64,000 nucleotides of DNA from Isoetes taiwanensis (taxonomy: Eukaryota > Streptophyta > Lycopodiopsida > Isoetales > Isoetaceae), in the NCBI GenBank assembly GCA_021234155.1, contig JAJEKV010000207.1, positions 1,118,001-1,182,000 on the forward strand, in the 5' to 3' direction. The first letter of the stretch is position 1; every line of letters starts with the position of its first letter. Shown piece by piece: positions 10,540 to 22,485 of the stretch. A program made the position numbers and the translations under genes. The notes under the pieces are model-generated. The model made no database searches. It saw only the letters and a list, made by a program, of their open reading frames with translations, and was not told the origin of the DNA.

Positions 10540-12489
10540 TTTTTTTTATGAATGGGAAACAAGTAGTAGAATCAATAAAGTAGTAGTAGAATCAGTAAAT
10601 CAAGTAGTAGAATCAATATCCCTCAAGTAGTACATTCGTAGTGGGTAAAATGCCAATGATATTAGACCCATCAAGTGCTAGATCCTCGTGATGCCCTATT
10701 ACTTGTCATTACAGGTTGTGACCTCTGAGATAACTAGCATAAATCTATAAATTAACTAGCATATAACCAAAAATGGATTCTCTAAGTACATTTACTAGGG
10801 TGAAATAACAATCCCAATAGAAGACATAGAAGAGAATTGAGTTGAGAGAAGGACAGAGAAGAAGGCTCTATCATCAATATATATGCATCAGCTATAGAAT
10901 TAACGCCAAAATATGGACGGAACAAAAAAAATAGTGCCTACCAAGTTTCGGAGCCGAACTTGAACGATGAACCAGCGAAAGTCACTTGACGCGAGCATAC
11001 TTGAGAACGAACTTGAGCCAAAAATATTGGTTTCGACTCGGTTCGCCCAAGCTAACCAGATTTTAACGCCGAAGGTCACCCTAAACCTTGGACCCTCTCG
11101 TGATTTCAAAACAGGGGGTGGTAGCTTTTGATTGTTGGAAATAACCAAAGGGTTATTCCAAAGGGAAAAATCCAAAGGGATCTTGGCTGGGTTATTCCAA
11201 GAGATCAGTGCGCATATTGCCTTCGTCCTGCGCGCGCCTGCCACCCTGCACCCAAGGACCTCGGACCCGCCTCGCACGCCGATTTGTTCTCGGAATGGGT
11301 TCGCTTAAGCTGAACCTCGTGGGCCGCTTCAGTCTCCGCTACCACTCGACCACTGGGTATCGCCAGCTGATTTGATCGAATGTTCATTTGCTGGGCCCTC
11401 GGCAATACTGTCTCAAGGCTTCGCCACCCTGCCCCTCACGACGCCGCATTCTTTAACCTGGTTCAGCCTGCGAACCCGGCGAATGCCACGCCCCCCGCCA
11501 TCGCCCCTCGCGGGTTCGCTTGGGCGAATCCGCCGGGTTCGCCTGAGCGAATCTTCGGGGTTCGCCTGGGTGAACCCGCTTGGCAGTTTGACCCAATTTT
11601 GGGAGCCAATAAAGTGGGCGAGTATATTGGGTTTGGCAGACAGTTGAGAAGAGCCGAGGTAGCGCACTGCTGAAGCACAGGCAGCAGAATCAAAATAGAA
11701 GATAAAAATCAGAAACAACATCAGAATCAAGGATTGATCCGGGCAAACTGATGTGGGAACAAAGAGGAGTTCATTTGTTTCTCCACTGTTTCTGATTCTA
11801 TTGTTTTCTGATTCTGGATAACACATGCTTTTAGAAAGAGAAAAAGTTTTAAGCTGTTGTAGCTCGACATGGACCATTGAGGTCCCCTTTTTATAAAAGT
11901 TTGATATTCAGTATGTTCATGGACATGGACAGTTTCATCAATGTTCTAAGGCTGCAGCCAATGCTTGTAATTTCTGGTTTTTGATCATCTTCCAATGGTC
12001 GATCCTGCATCCAAAGATAGAGCAATCAGCCGCTGAATAAACCAAAATAAGTTGACAATAATAAAAACCTACGAAAAGAATCTGTGCATCAGCAAAAGAA
12101 TCATCAGCTTCAGATTCTATAAAGTCTTCATCACTAGCATGTATTTCCTACATTTACAATACACATAAAAGTCTTTAGATTCAGCAAGAACTCAAATAAA
12201 AAATGAAAAGTAAACAAAAGACTAACATGTTGTTCTGCCAATCTCCTTGCCTTTAACTGTGTTATAGCTTCAATTCTAACTTTGCCTTGCCTTTAACTGT
12301 GTCATAGCTTCAATTCTAACTTTGCCTTGCTGCAACAGACAGGCGATTCCTTGGCCCAAATTGTGGAAACCCTTATTCCTCTTGGTCTCCGGTACTCTTC
12401 TCCTTTCTTCCCCCCCTTTTTTTTTTTCCTTTTCTTGCTTGATTAGCAGGCTTGCCTAACCGAAGGTGGAACTTTTGCTGAAATTCTAA
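10540..12489. other. Intergenic region with GC-rich block and short tandem duplication
   Basis: No gene is supported. 11035-11600 is GC-rich with repeated GGGTTCGC/GCGAATCC palindromic motifs like those at 2880-3520. 12246-12325 is a 40-bp unit present twice in tandem (starts CTTGCCTTTAACTGTGT) with one substitution seen. Open frames at 11372-11877 overlap on both strands and derive from the GC-rich repeats. Confidence 0.5.
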
Positions 12490-12507
12490 GCTATCCACGT
12501 GGATAGC
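12490..12507. promoter_or_regulatory. Perfect 18-bp palindrome with G-box core
   Basis: GCTATCCACGTGGATAGC is an exact palindrome centred on CACGTG, the core bound by plant bZIP and bHLH factors. No confident gene follows within a normal promoter distance, so it could equally be part of the inverted-repeat cluster that extends to 13010. Confidence 0.4.
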
Positions 12508-12661
12508 CACGTCAGCAAAAATCAACAGCAGCCATTAGATCTCCTAATTTTTAAATCAAGGGCTGCGAAAATTCCAAAAACTCATGAAATTTCTCCTCTG
12601 CCATACCCGTTATCTGTTCCTCACGTGTACACCTTAACAACCTGGCCCTCAAGTTTTAAGG

Positions 12662-12682
12662 CTGAGATCAGATCTCAGCCGT
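12662..12682. repeat. Short perfect inverted repeat, 9-bp arms
   Basis: GGCTGAGAT and ATCTCAGCC flank a 3-nt loop. It lies in the same inverted-repeat-rich stretch as the larger hairpin at 12839-12928. Confidence 0.7.
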
Positions 12683-12838
12683 TGATTGCAAGAGTGTTAC
12701 CCACCAGTAACACATTAAAAAGTGCATAAACACCTAGTTTGTTATGCCGAATGGCTATAAACACCTAGCTTGTTATGAAAACCACCATAAAACCGCTACA
12801 AAACCAACATAAAACTCTCGGGCCTAGGTTGTTAAGGC

Positions 12839-12928
12839 GGATAACACCCTGGAACGAGGGTGTTATGCCCTACTATAACAAACTCTTGTTATAGTAGGGC
12901 ATAACACCCGAGTTCCAGGGTGTTATCC
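12839..12928. repeat. Near-perfect hairpin: 43-nt arms, 4-nt loop
   Basis: The arm 12839-12881 is the reverse complement of 12886-12928 with two adjacent mismatches; the loop is 12882-12885. Each arm itself contains an inverted pair, ATAACACCC...GGGTGTTAT, so the locus is a nested palindrome with four half-sites. It could be a foldback element, a small-RNA hairpin or a recombination-derived palindrome. Related direct repeats (CACCTAG then TTGTTATG) lie at 12730-12780. Confidence 0.85.
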
Positions 12929-12969
12929 CTCTCATAACTTTGTCTTCTGCAAGGTCTTTGCAAGGTCTC

Positions 12970-13011
12970 TTGTCCACGGCTGTGGACTTTTGTCGACGGC
13001 TGTGGACTTTT
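12970..13011. repeat. Tandem pair of GTCCACGGCTGTGGAC-like palindromes
   Basis: Two 20-bp units read TTGTCCACGGCTGTGGACTT and TTGTCGACGGCTGTGGACTT. Each is a small hairpin with GTSSAC arms. They close the inverted-repeat cluster. Confidence 0.75.
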
Positions 13012-13059
13012 GGGATTTGAGGGACCCCTCGATACGTTTAGACGGCGTAGATATGAGCC

Positions 13060-13200
13060 AGGCGGAAGGTGGAGATGCGATCTCCGCTTTGGTTGGGTTG
13101 CGAGGGGCAAAGGTCTGGGGCCGTTTCCTTGTATCAGAAGTAGGCAGAAGGTGGAGATGTAGTCTCTGGTTTGTAATGCGAGGGGTAGAGGTCCAGCGCC
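13060..13200. repeat. Imperfect direct duplication, period about 82 bp
   Basis: GAAGGTGGAGATG...TCTC...TGCGAGGGG occurs at about 13063-13113 and again at about 13145-13190 with substitutions. The sequence resembles a plant 5' leader, but no start codon with a convincing frame follows. Confidence 0.55.
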
Positions 13201-13353
13201 AAAGGCGAGGAAGCCTTAAATCTGTTTCATCGCTTTCTGTTTCATCGATTGCTTAACGCCTTGGACATCCTTGATGCAGTTTGCCTTGATCTGGGGTTTT
13301 TTGCATTCTACGCTATTCTGAGGCCATTTTTTTTTACAAGATTGCTCATAAGT

Positions 13354-13484
13354 GTTGAAAGCTCCAGAGATTTTGGATCTTCTTAAACCGCCAAATGGAC
13401 ATGCCCTTTCCCAAATTCGTGCAGTTCTGGTTACTCTATTTCCAGTTCTGCAGCTTGAGGCGCCCTCGGTCTTTGCTAATTTGG
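13354..13484 (+). other. Possible isolated exon
   Basis: A T-rich tract and AG precede a 130-bp open segment that reads LKAPEILDLLKPPNG, then LSQIRAVLVTLFPVLQ, and ends at a GTACGT donor-like site. It is leucine- and proline-rich with natural-looking composition, but has no ATG, no partner exon that I can find, and no family I recognise. It may be the end of a broken gene. Confidence 0.2.
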
Positions 13485-13497
13485 TACGTAAATCTGC

Positions 13498-14230
13498 TTA
13501 TTTACTCTGGGTTGTATCATATTTTGTTTTTAACTCTGCAATTTGAGCTTCGAAGTAAGAAACGTTAATTTTAGCTTGGACCAACTCTGCTTCCATTGTA
13601 TCAGATTTATAGGAGGCTGCTTTTAGGAACTGTTCAAGCTGAGAGATCTTTTCTGTGTGCTCCTCTAACTCTTTTTTAAGCTCGCACAATTTACTTTCTG
13701 CTGTCTCAGCTTTCAGAGAGGAAACTTTCAGCAGTACTTCAAGCTTAGAGATCTTTTGTTCAGCTGCTACAAGGGAACTGAGTTGCATTTCTGACTGGCC
13801 TGTTGCTTTAGAGAGTTGGGTTTCTAAGTCTGTCACTTTGCTATCTGTTGTATTAGCTTTTCCAACGGTGGGTTCAAGTGAGTTTTCTAGCTTCACAACC
13901 TTATTTTTCAAAGTAAACACACGTTCTTTCTCTTGGGCTAGTTTTGCCTCAAACTCTGTTATCATAGCGGCCCTAAGCTTTGTGCCTTTGCTTCTGACGC
14001 ATGAAGTCCTGTTTCTAGCTCTGACACCCTGCTTTCAGCTTTAGATAATTTATCCCCTAGCTCATTTACTAAACCCTCTGCTGTTTCAATTTTAGTGCCT
14101 AAAGCCGTAATCTTTGCTTGCAGCTCACATATGGCATAACTAGATTCACTAAGTTTGGTTTCTCATTCACTCAAAGACATGCTCACAGTACTTGTTTTCG
14201 TGATTCGTTCTTCCATTTCGGAAGCTTTGG
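13498..14230 (-). pseudogene. Coiled-coil protein fragment with frameshift and stop
   Basis: From about 14230 down to 13498 the minus strand encodes continuous heptad-rich sequence: KLSESSYAICELQAKI, ETAEGLVNELGDKLSKAES, then after a one-base frame change near 13995, ITEFEAKLAQEKERV, EQKISKLEVLLKVSSLKAE and EEHTEKISQLEQFL. The internal pattern (S/KxLE...LxAxxxKxE) repeats about every 28-35 residues, as in long alpha-helical scaffold proteins. An in-frame TGA near 14172 and the frame change show decay, or sequencing error in a real gene. No non-coil domain identifies the parent family. Confidence 0.55.
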
Positions 14231-14256
14231 TACTAAAGGACATCATTGCTCCATTC

Positions 14257-14763
14257 TTACCTATTCCGCTGCAGCACCATTCTTGCATACAACACCTGAG
14301 CAATCTGGTAGCTTTTGAAGCACATTCTGGTAGCTTCTGAAGTACCTAAGATATCTTTTTGGGGCTTTGGAAGTGGAGGTAAGAAAAGAGGATATAGAAG
14401 ATATTCTGCACAAAGCTTCCTAAGAGCCTTACTATCATGAACATGTCTTTCATTTTTATCACACTTGCTCCAACCATCTTTGATTTGGACCCGGTCGAGG
14501 TTACAAAGGATCGTAATCTCCTTTTTTTCAGACAAACAAACTAATATGTGGAGGGATATCTCGGGGAATAACGTTAGTGGAGCACCCATGAAATATGTAG
14601 CCCGACTAAGAATGCCATTATACATCGGATCAATCAATAAAAAAATATTGCTTGTGTCTAAAATTTGATCTATTTTCACAGGCCTCGACATGATATAAAA
14701 TTTGTGTATGACTGATGGGCTATACAAGGTGCAATCTAATTGGAAACAAGAGAGCAATTTCAT
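14257..14763 (-). CDS. Uncharacterised 168-aa ORF upstream of the coiled-coil frame
   Basis: The ORF starts MKLLSCFQLDC and contains SNIFLLIDPMYNGILSRAT, SEKKEITILCNLDRV and a proline-rich patch PLFLPPLPKPQ. It has no family I recognise. Its end is about 30 bp before the coiled-coil frame on the same strand, so the two may be parts of one interrupted gene; a change of frame in this gap would join them. GTAAGA follows the last codons and might be a splice donor. Composition is plausible for coding, but no conservation can be tested here. Confidence 0.3.
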   Translation of the reverse strand: MKLLSCFQLDCTLYSPSVIHKFYIMSRPVKIDQILDTSNIFLLIDPMYNGILSRATYFMGAPLTLFPEISLHILVCLSEKKEITILCNLDRVQIKDGWSKCDKNERHVHDSKALRKLCAEYLLYPLFLPPLPKPQKDILGTSEATRMCFKSYQIAQVLYARMVLQRNR

Positions 14764-15770
14764 ATTTTAAGGTTTGAATTATGCTTGCAAGGAGCTTTTT
14801 TGCCACGAGCATGACATCTAGGTATGGTTAACATCCATTTCAGTTTGTTATTACATTTAATCCAACACCCTGATTGAATGTCACATCTCCGACTTCCTGG
14901 AATGTAATCTGCTTTTGCATATGCAGATATATAGATATAAACATGAGAGGTATAGATACATTATTGGGAGGCATATGACATTAGAAGAAATCTAGGTAAG
15001 GCCACATTCAATTGCGTAGCTTAGTGGATATATTCTATCTAAGTCTCTATTAAATCATTGGCAGTAAATGAGGCTCGTTGGTGGTTTCTTGCCCTTTGCA
15101 TAGGAAGAGAAATAAAATGGGACGAAGAAGTGACGCCAATGTGCAAGTGACATACAAGATTACCCCAATAGTGGCATACAGGATTGCCCTGAATTTGATT
15201 GGTGGCCCATGTGAATGTCGGAAGTTCTAAAAGTATGGATATAAGAAGACGAACTTTGTCCGTGTATTTAAGTTCCAGCATTAAATTCAATGCGACTTTG
15301 GAAACTTTATAATTGTATCCAAAGTTACGATTTTGAATTATCGAATTGTAGAGCTTTTTTAACATATGCTTCAGAGTTTTTTACTGCTGCTTCTATGCAG
15401 TTGTGTAAATATGCATATATCACTATTCTTGTACTATCTGGGTTTTCACAGCTTTGTTGAAGTCTTCAACATCTTTGTTGAGAAAGTATAGTCCTCTGTT
15501 TTAACCACATTGTTACGTGGCAGATTTATGGGGAGGCATGTCAGGGCTGTGAGAGAAGCCAGAACAAATTTTCTAGCCCCTATATTACGTATCGTCTGCA
15601 TTGTCAGACCAGCCAAATTGTCTAGCATGTGTAGTGACATTGATATATCTCAGGCAATAATTACCTTGATTTGATCTTGATAGTTGGATTAGAGCCTACC
15701 TAAATTGTTCAGATGTGTACATCAATTGTATAAAAAGAACCATGATTTTCTATCATGATTTTTTTGAATC
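14764..15770. other. Intergenic, nothing supported
   Basis: AT-rich. Minus-strand frames at 15039-15365 and 15446-15640 have no domain. I see no repeat shared with other parts of the window. Confidence 0.5.
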
Positions 15771-15775
15771 TGGCA

Positions 15776-16567
15776 AGAATAGAATAGAATAGAATAGAAT
15801 AGAATAGAATAGTTTTTTAACGTCCACGGAGACCAATAGGTCATGGGACCCATACAATGGGCTAGTACAATCATTACTACTAGGATTAAAAAACCCCTGC
15901 CTCGAAAGGTTTTCAAGGGAAAAACCTTTGCAGTAATGATGATACTAGACAAGCTTAGATAATGACTACTGAGGGCTCAGTAATTGCAGACGTTTATCTA
16001 GAACCTCAAGTATATATAATGCCAAGTCATGCACAGATGGTGCGCTGAGAAGTTGTGGAAGCGTGGAATGGAATGCTAAGGTCGAAAAACGATTCCGGAC
16101 TATCTCAAAAGCGGGGCAACTTCGGAAGAGTATGGCTTTCATCTTCAATAACACATGGCGGCAACAGGTACATAGTCTCGCTTCAGCGGCAATTGCGGCC
16201 GCTCCCATCTACCTGTCTCCATCCGTAGCCTGTGGGACCCCGTGCGAATTGATGCAATAGCTACAAGCTTGTTCCTGGACAATGAAGCAAGCAAATAAGC
16301 TTGGGGCCCTGGTGCCAAAGTGGGATTTATGTGTGCATGATAATGACCAGTTTTCACTTGGGCCAAAATAACTGCATCCCATATCTTTTGAGAAAAACGA
16401 CCATTAAGAACCACATTTTCGATTATAATAGCAAACTCTTTGGAGCTTTGTGCAGATTTTGGCAATGTATACAGTGGCAAAATTCCTATTAGGCTGGATG
16501 AGCCATCAAATTTGGATGAGCCGACAACTGAGGCCACCAAGATGTTAACCTCAATCGACCATTTCAT
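15776..16567 (-). mobile_element. 5'-truncated non-LTR retrotransposon, C-terminal and 3' end, pentamer tail
   Basis: Read on the minus strand, 16300-16200 encodes IRTGSHRLRMETGRWER and 16160-15970 encodes HVLLK, FRSCPAFEIVRNRFS, DLALYILEVL. This is the C-terminal zinc-knuckle-like end of a LINE. A 3' untranslated segment follows (GGTTTTTCC, GGTCTCCGTGG) and then a (TTCTA)n tail, seen on + as seven AGAAT units at 15776-15811. The same tail and 3' segment end the plus-strand LINE at 60090-61442, so both belong to one family. Upstream to 16567 the frame stays open but is less recognisable. Confidence 0.7.
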
Positions 16568-16766
16568 TTATTTAGGCTAGAAATGGGTATGTTGTCGCAT
16601 AAGTTGATAAACTCTTAGTACTAGAATGTGGAAAGCAAGCACATATGGTTCAAAAAACCATTGCTACAATGGCATATCTAAGCTTCATTGATGTTAGCCC
16701 CCCGCACTATATTTCAATTAGCTCTAGAAATCAGCATCTAGAGTCAATATATCAATTAGTTCTACA

Positions 16767-16809
16767 AGAAATTTATCGCGGCAGCCTTGTGGCCGCCGCG
16801 AACATTTCT
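16767..16809. repeat. Foldback hairpin, copy 1 (SINE-head-like)
   Basis: The arms AGAAAT...TCGCGGCAGCC and GGCCGCCGCGA...ATTTCT pair around TTGT. A second copy is at 52564-52604, with shared flanks beginning TCTACAAGAAATTTATCGC. The left arm resembles the 5' head of the SINE at 51151 (ATCGCGG, CAGCCT, GTGG in order). Confidence 0.75.
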
Positions 16810-16884
16810 CTTTTTCAACCCGCTGCAAAAGAAATTTTGTGCTAAGTCGAATAGATCTCAATTCTGAACATCCTTGAGATGCGA

Positions 16885-17111
16885 AAGAACATGCAGGAAT
16901 TGAACCTGCACTATTGCCATTTGTTTTGTGCCCGTAGGATAGATAGATGCTATATTTGACTACCATTTGGATGCCCATTATTCTCTGTCTCCTCTCTTCT
17001 TTTCATTTATTTTATTTTATTTTTTCATCCGATGATAGTCAGCGAGTTTTAGGCATTGGATGGGATCAACCATTACCAATAGCTTGACCACTAAGCTGTT
17101 ATTGCGATGGA
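16885..17111 (-). mobile_element. Dimeric tRNA-derived SINE
   Basis: On the minus strand, from 17111, the head reads CATCGCAATAACAGCTTAGT, an A-box-like segment (AGCTTAGTGGTCAAGC). It is followed by GACTATCATCGGATG, an AT-rich linker (AAATAAAATAAAAT) and a second module ending at GCAGGTTCAATTCCTGC. That last part is a B-box consensus inside a perfect five-pair T-arm. The same two modules occur at 51151-51640 in the other orientation. RNA polymerase III boxes and the composite order indicate a SINE mobilised by a LINE. Confidence 0.65.
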
Positions 17112-18207
17112 TGTTCAGTAGGCACAGGCAATCATGCATAACAAAAATAATATACTCAATATTTGTGCATGTACTGTCGTACATTCCTTGTCTATTAGTT
17201 GAATCAAAACGATGAGATGCTCAAATACAACATGAAGCATTTGCAAAACTTCTGAATGCAATTATATTTAACTCAACTATAGTGGAATAATAGAGGAGTA
17301 ATATTTATCAACAATACTTGTCTTGCATGCGTTGTGCTTTTTCTAGTTTTTTGTGGGCCTTCTAATTTAAGGCAAATTTATTGCTAATTTATGAGGGCAT
17401 ATTTACTTTAAACCACATTAGAAGCCATTTCAAAAAGCTAATGAAGTATCTAGGTTTAATAATTCAGGCTACAAATTTATCATGCTGCTGAATGCCAAAG
17501 CATATCCACAAAACTCTATAGCACGAGCACATTATAGTTTTTAGCTTTCTAAAATCAATTAAGATGGCATAAACAACATAAAACTACAGTTGTGAGAGAT
17601 GGGGAAAAACATAAAGAGCTAAACTAGGTAGAAGAAATGGGGTGCTACCTGGAAAGTGGTAACAGTAGCAAGCTCTTATATGCTTAAAGTAGTGATGCTC
17701 AGCATTATCCTATGCGTCTACATAACCCAGGTAAAATTAGATTATGGTGGCCATTTAAAAACACCCTTACAAAGCCAAATCAAAGCTGAAACAACAATAA
17801 CTGACCTTGAGATAAACAAAGGGCATTTTGATATTATTTATGCTTCTAGATCTTACCTAATTATGGAGAGGAATTCAGAATTCTGGACTTGCTCAAGCTA
17901 TTGGAAATTCCTCCCGCATTTGCATATCTTCTTAGCATTTGCACATCTTCTTATGCAAAAACAAAGGACCTTCAAAATGGGCCTTGACATCAGCTGTGGC
18001 TTCAGAGATATCACATTTTGCTTTATTCTTGAGATCAAGTATCACTATTGAGATTGAATAAAATTTTCTCTGGAAAAAGATGTTCGTTATATGCATGAGA
18101 GAAACCCAAATGTTCAAAAGAAAAATGCTTTGACATAATAGGTAATACCTCTTTCAAACTCTGGTGATAGATTTGATGTAGAAATGAATATGCGTAGAAG
18201 CAACCCC
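17112..18207. other. Intergenic, AT-rich
   Basis: A 131-codon plus-strand frame at 17656-18051 has a hydrophobic N-terminus but no domain, no conserved motif and ordinary AT-rich intergenic composition; I do not call it. The sequence passes abruptly into satellite DNA at 18208. Confidence 0.5.
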
Positions 18208-21200
18208 TTACAAGATTAGTCTAGTATGGACCTTAAACAAAGTAATAAAAAAACAATGGGACTATGGTAGGTGGCACTAGGATGGTGAGGCTAAAAAGCC
18301 ATGCCCCTAGAGTTGCCCCTAGGACCTAGACTTCCTAAGGCGAGATTAAATCCTGCCTACAAAGTGTGCATGTAAGGCAAAAGTTTTGCCCAACGGATGT
18401 GTGGTGAGTTGGTATAGGCCTAGTAATGCCAAAATAAATGTGCATTTGGTCATGGGTTCAAACCTTGCCAATGTATGTTTATCTTTGGGAGTTGTTTACC
18501 GGGTTATAATGATGATGATCCCCGACGTGGTAGAACTTAAAAGCCTATCGTGTCCTCCACTTTGGCTGCCGCCAAAGGCGGTGGGATAAACTAGCTAGTG
18601 CATACAAGATTAGTCTAGTATGGACCTTAAACAAAGTAATAAAAAACAATGGGACTATGGTAGGGTGGCTAGGATGGTGAGGCTAAAAGCCATGCCCCTA
18701 GAGTTTCCCCTAGGACCTAGACTTCCTAAGGCGGGATTAAATCCACGCCACAAAGTGTGCATGTAAGGCAAAAGTTTTGCCCAACGGATGTGTTGTGAGT
18801 TGGTATAGGCCTAGTAATGCCAAAATAAATGTGCATTTGGTCATGGGTTCAACCCTTGCCAATGTATGTTTATCTTTGGGAGTTGGTTACCGGAGTTATA
18901 ATCGATGATGATGATCCCCCGAGCGTGGTAGAACTTAAAAGCCTATCGTGTGTCCTCCACTTTGGTCGCCGCAAGGGGTGGGATAAACTAGCTAGTACAG
19001 CACAAGATTAGTCTAGTATGGACCTTAAACAAAGTAATAAAAACAATGGGACTATGGTAGGTGGCACTAGCTAGTCTCAGACAAGATTAGTCTAGTATGG
19101 ACCTTAAACAAAGTAATAAAAAAAACAATGGGACTATGGTAGGTAGCACTAGGATGGTGAGGCTAAAAAGCCATGCCCCTAGAGTTGCCCCTAGGACCTA
19201 GACTTCCTAAGGCGGGATTAAATCCTGCCTACAAAGTATGCATGTAAGGCAAAAGTTTTGCCCAACGGATGTGTGGTGAGTTGGTATAGGCCTAGTAATG
19301 CCAAAATGAATGTGCATTTGGTCATGGGTTCAAACCTTGCCAATGTATGTTTATCTTTGGAAGTTGGTTACCGGGTTATAATGATGATGATCCCCCGACA
19401 TGGTAGAACTTAAAAGCCTATCACGTGTCCTCCACTTTGGTAGCCGCCAAGGAAGGTGGGATAAACTAGCTAGTCAAGATTAGTCTAGTATGGACCTTAA
19501 ACAAAGTAATAAAAAACAATGGGACTATGGTAGGTGGCTAGGATGGTGAGGCTAAAAAGCCATGCCCCTAGAGTTGCCCCTAGGACCTAGACTTCCTAAG
19601 GCGGGATTAAATCCTGCCTACAAAGTGTGCATGTAAGGCAAAAGTTTTGCCCAACGGATGTGTGGTGAGTTGGTATAGGCCTAGTAATGCCAAAATAAAT
19701 GTGCATTTGGTCATAGGTTCAAACCTTGCCAATGTATGTTTATTTTGGGAGTTGGTTATGGGGGTTATAATGATGATGATCCCCGACGTGGTAGAACTTA
19801 AAAGCCTATAATGTGTCCTCCACTTTGGTCGCCCAGAAGGCGATGGGATAAACTAGCTAGTGCATACAAGATTAGTCTAGTATGGACCTTAAACAAAGTA
19901 ATAAAAACAATGGGACTATGGTAGGTGGCACTAGGATGGTGAGGCTAAAAAGCCATGCCCCTAGAGTTGCCCCTAGGAACTAGACTTCCTAAGGCGGGAT
20001 TAAATCCTGCCTACAAAGTGTGCATGTAAGGCAAAAGTTTTGCCCAACGGATGTGTGGTGAGTTAGTAATGCCAAAATAAATGTGCACTTGGTCATGGGT
20101 TCAAACCTTGCCAATCTATGTTTATCTTTGGGAGTTGGTTACTCGGGTTATACGATGATGATCCCCGACGTGGTAGAACTTAAAAGCCTATCACGTGTCC
20201 TCCACTTTGGTCGCCTTTGAAAGCCAGTGGGATAAACTAGCTAGTCTGTACAAGATTAGTCTAGTATGGACCTTAAACAAAGTAATAAAAACAATGGGAC
20301 TATGGTAGGTGGCACTAGGATGGTGAGGCTAAAAGCCATGCCCCTAGAGTTGCCCCTAGGACCTAGACTTCCTAAATGGGATTAAATCCCCGCCTACAAA
20401 GTGTGCATGTAAGGCAAAAAGTTTTGCCCAACGGATGTGTGGTGAGTTGGTATAGGCCTAGTAATGCCAAAATAAATGTGCACTTGGTCATGGGTTCAAA
20501 CCTTGCCAATGTATGTTTATCTTTGGGAGTTGGTTCTTTGGGGTTATAACGATGATGATCCCCGACGTGGTAGAACTTAAAAGCCTATCGTGTCCTCCAC
20601 TTTGGTCGCCGCGAAGGGGAGTGGGATAAACTAGCTAGTCCAGACAAGATTAGTCTAGTATGGACCTTAAACAAAGTAATAAAAACAATGGGACTATGGT
20701 AGGTGGCACTAGGATGGTGAGGCTAAAAAGCCATGCCCCTAGAGTTGCCCCTAGGACCTAGACTTCCTAAAGGCGGGATTAAATCCACGCCTACAAAGTG
20801 TGCATGTAAAGGCAAAACTTTTGCCCATCGGATGTGTGGTGAGTTGGTATAGGCCTAGTAATGCCAAAATAAATGTGCATTTGGTCATGGGTTCAAACCT
20901 TGCCAATGTATGTTTATCTTTAGGAGTTGGTTCTTTGGGGTTATACGATGATGATCCCCGACGCGTGGTAGAACTTAAAAGCCTATAACGTGTCCTCCAC
21001 TTTGGTCGCCGAAGGTAGTGGGATAAACTAGCTAGTCAGACAAGATTAGTCTAGTATGGACCTTAAACAAAGTAATAAAAAAACAACGGGACTATGGTAG
21101 GTGGCGCTAGGATGGTGAGGCTAAAAAGCCATGCCCCTAGAGTTGCCCCTAGGACCTACACTTCCTAAGGCGGGATTAAATCCTGCCTACAAAGTGTGCA

Positions 21201-22485
21201 TGTAAGGCAAAAGTTTTGTCCAACGGATGTGTGGTGAGTTGGTATAGGCCTAGTAATGCCAAAATAAATGTGCATTTGGTCATGGGTTCAAACCTTGCCA
21301 ATGTATGTTTATCTTTGGGAGTTGGTTACTGGGGTTATATTATACGATGATGATCCCCGACGCGGTAGAACTTAAAAGCCTATACGTGTCCTCCACTTTG
21401 GCTGCCGCAAGGCGGTGGGATAAACTAGCTAGTCTGTACAAGATTAGTCTAGTATGGACCTTAAACAAAGTAATAAAAAAACAATGGGACTATGGTAGGT
21501 GGCGCTAGGATGGTGAGGCTAAAAAGCCATGCCCCTAGAGTTGCCCCTAGACCTAGACTTCCTAAGGCGGGATTAAATCCTGCCTACAAAGTGTGCATGT
21601 AAGGCAAAAGTTTTGCCCAACGGATGTGTGGTGAGTTGGTATAGGCCTAGTAATGCCAAAATAAATGTGCACTTGGTCATGGGTTCAAACCTTGCCAATC
21701 TATGTTTATCTTTGGGAGTTGGTTACTGGGGTTAGGTTATACGATGATGATCCCCGACGCGGTAGAACTTAAAAGCCTATACGTGTCCTCCACTTTGGCT
21801 GCCGCAAGGCGGTGGGATAAACTAGCTAGTCTGTACAAGATTAGTCTAGTATGGACCTTAAACAAAGTAATAAAAAAACAATGGGACTATGGTAGGTGGC
21901 ACTAGGATGGTGAGGCTAAAAAGCCATGCCCCTAGAGTTGCCCCTAGGACCTAGACTTCCTAAGGGGATTAAATCCCCGCCTACAAAGTGTGCATGTAAG
22001 GCAAAAAAGTTTTGCCCAACGGATGTGTGGTGAGTTGGTATAGGCCTAGTAATGCCAAAATAAATGTGCAATTGGTCATGGGTTCAAACCTTGCCAATCT
22101 ATGTTTATCTTTGGGAGTTGGTTCTTTGGGGTTATAATGATGATGATCCCCGACGTGGTAGAACTTAAAAGCCTATCGTGTCCTCCACTTTGGTCGCCTT
22201 AAAGGAAGTGGGATAAACTAGCTAGTGCGTACAAGATTAGTCTAGTATGGACCTTAAACAAAGTAATAAAAACAATGGGACTATGGTAGGTGGCACTAGG
22301 ATGGTGAGGCTAAAAGCCATGCCCCTAGAGTTGCCCCCTAGGACCCTAGACTTCCTAAGGCGGGGATTAAATCCACGCCTACAAAGTGTGCATGTAAGGC
22401 AAAAGTTTTGCCCAACGGATGTGTGGTGAGTTGGTATAAGCCTAGTAATGCCAAAATAAATGTGCATTTGGTCATGGGTTCAAAC

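Noticed and set aside
16885-17111. Functional tRNA gene
   Set aside because: The T-arm and B-box are good, but no acceptor stem or anticodon arm can be folded around them, and the modular order repeats at 51151-51640 as a SINE.
17656-18051. 131-codon plus-strand ORF with a hydrophobic start
   Set aside because: No motif, AT-rich non-coding composition, no promoter or partner; it abuts the satellite.
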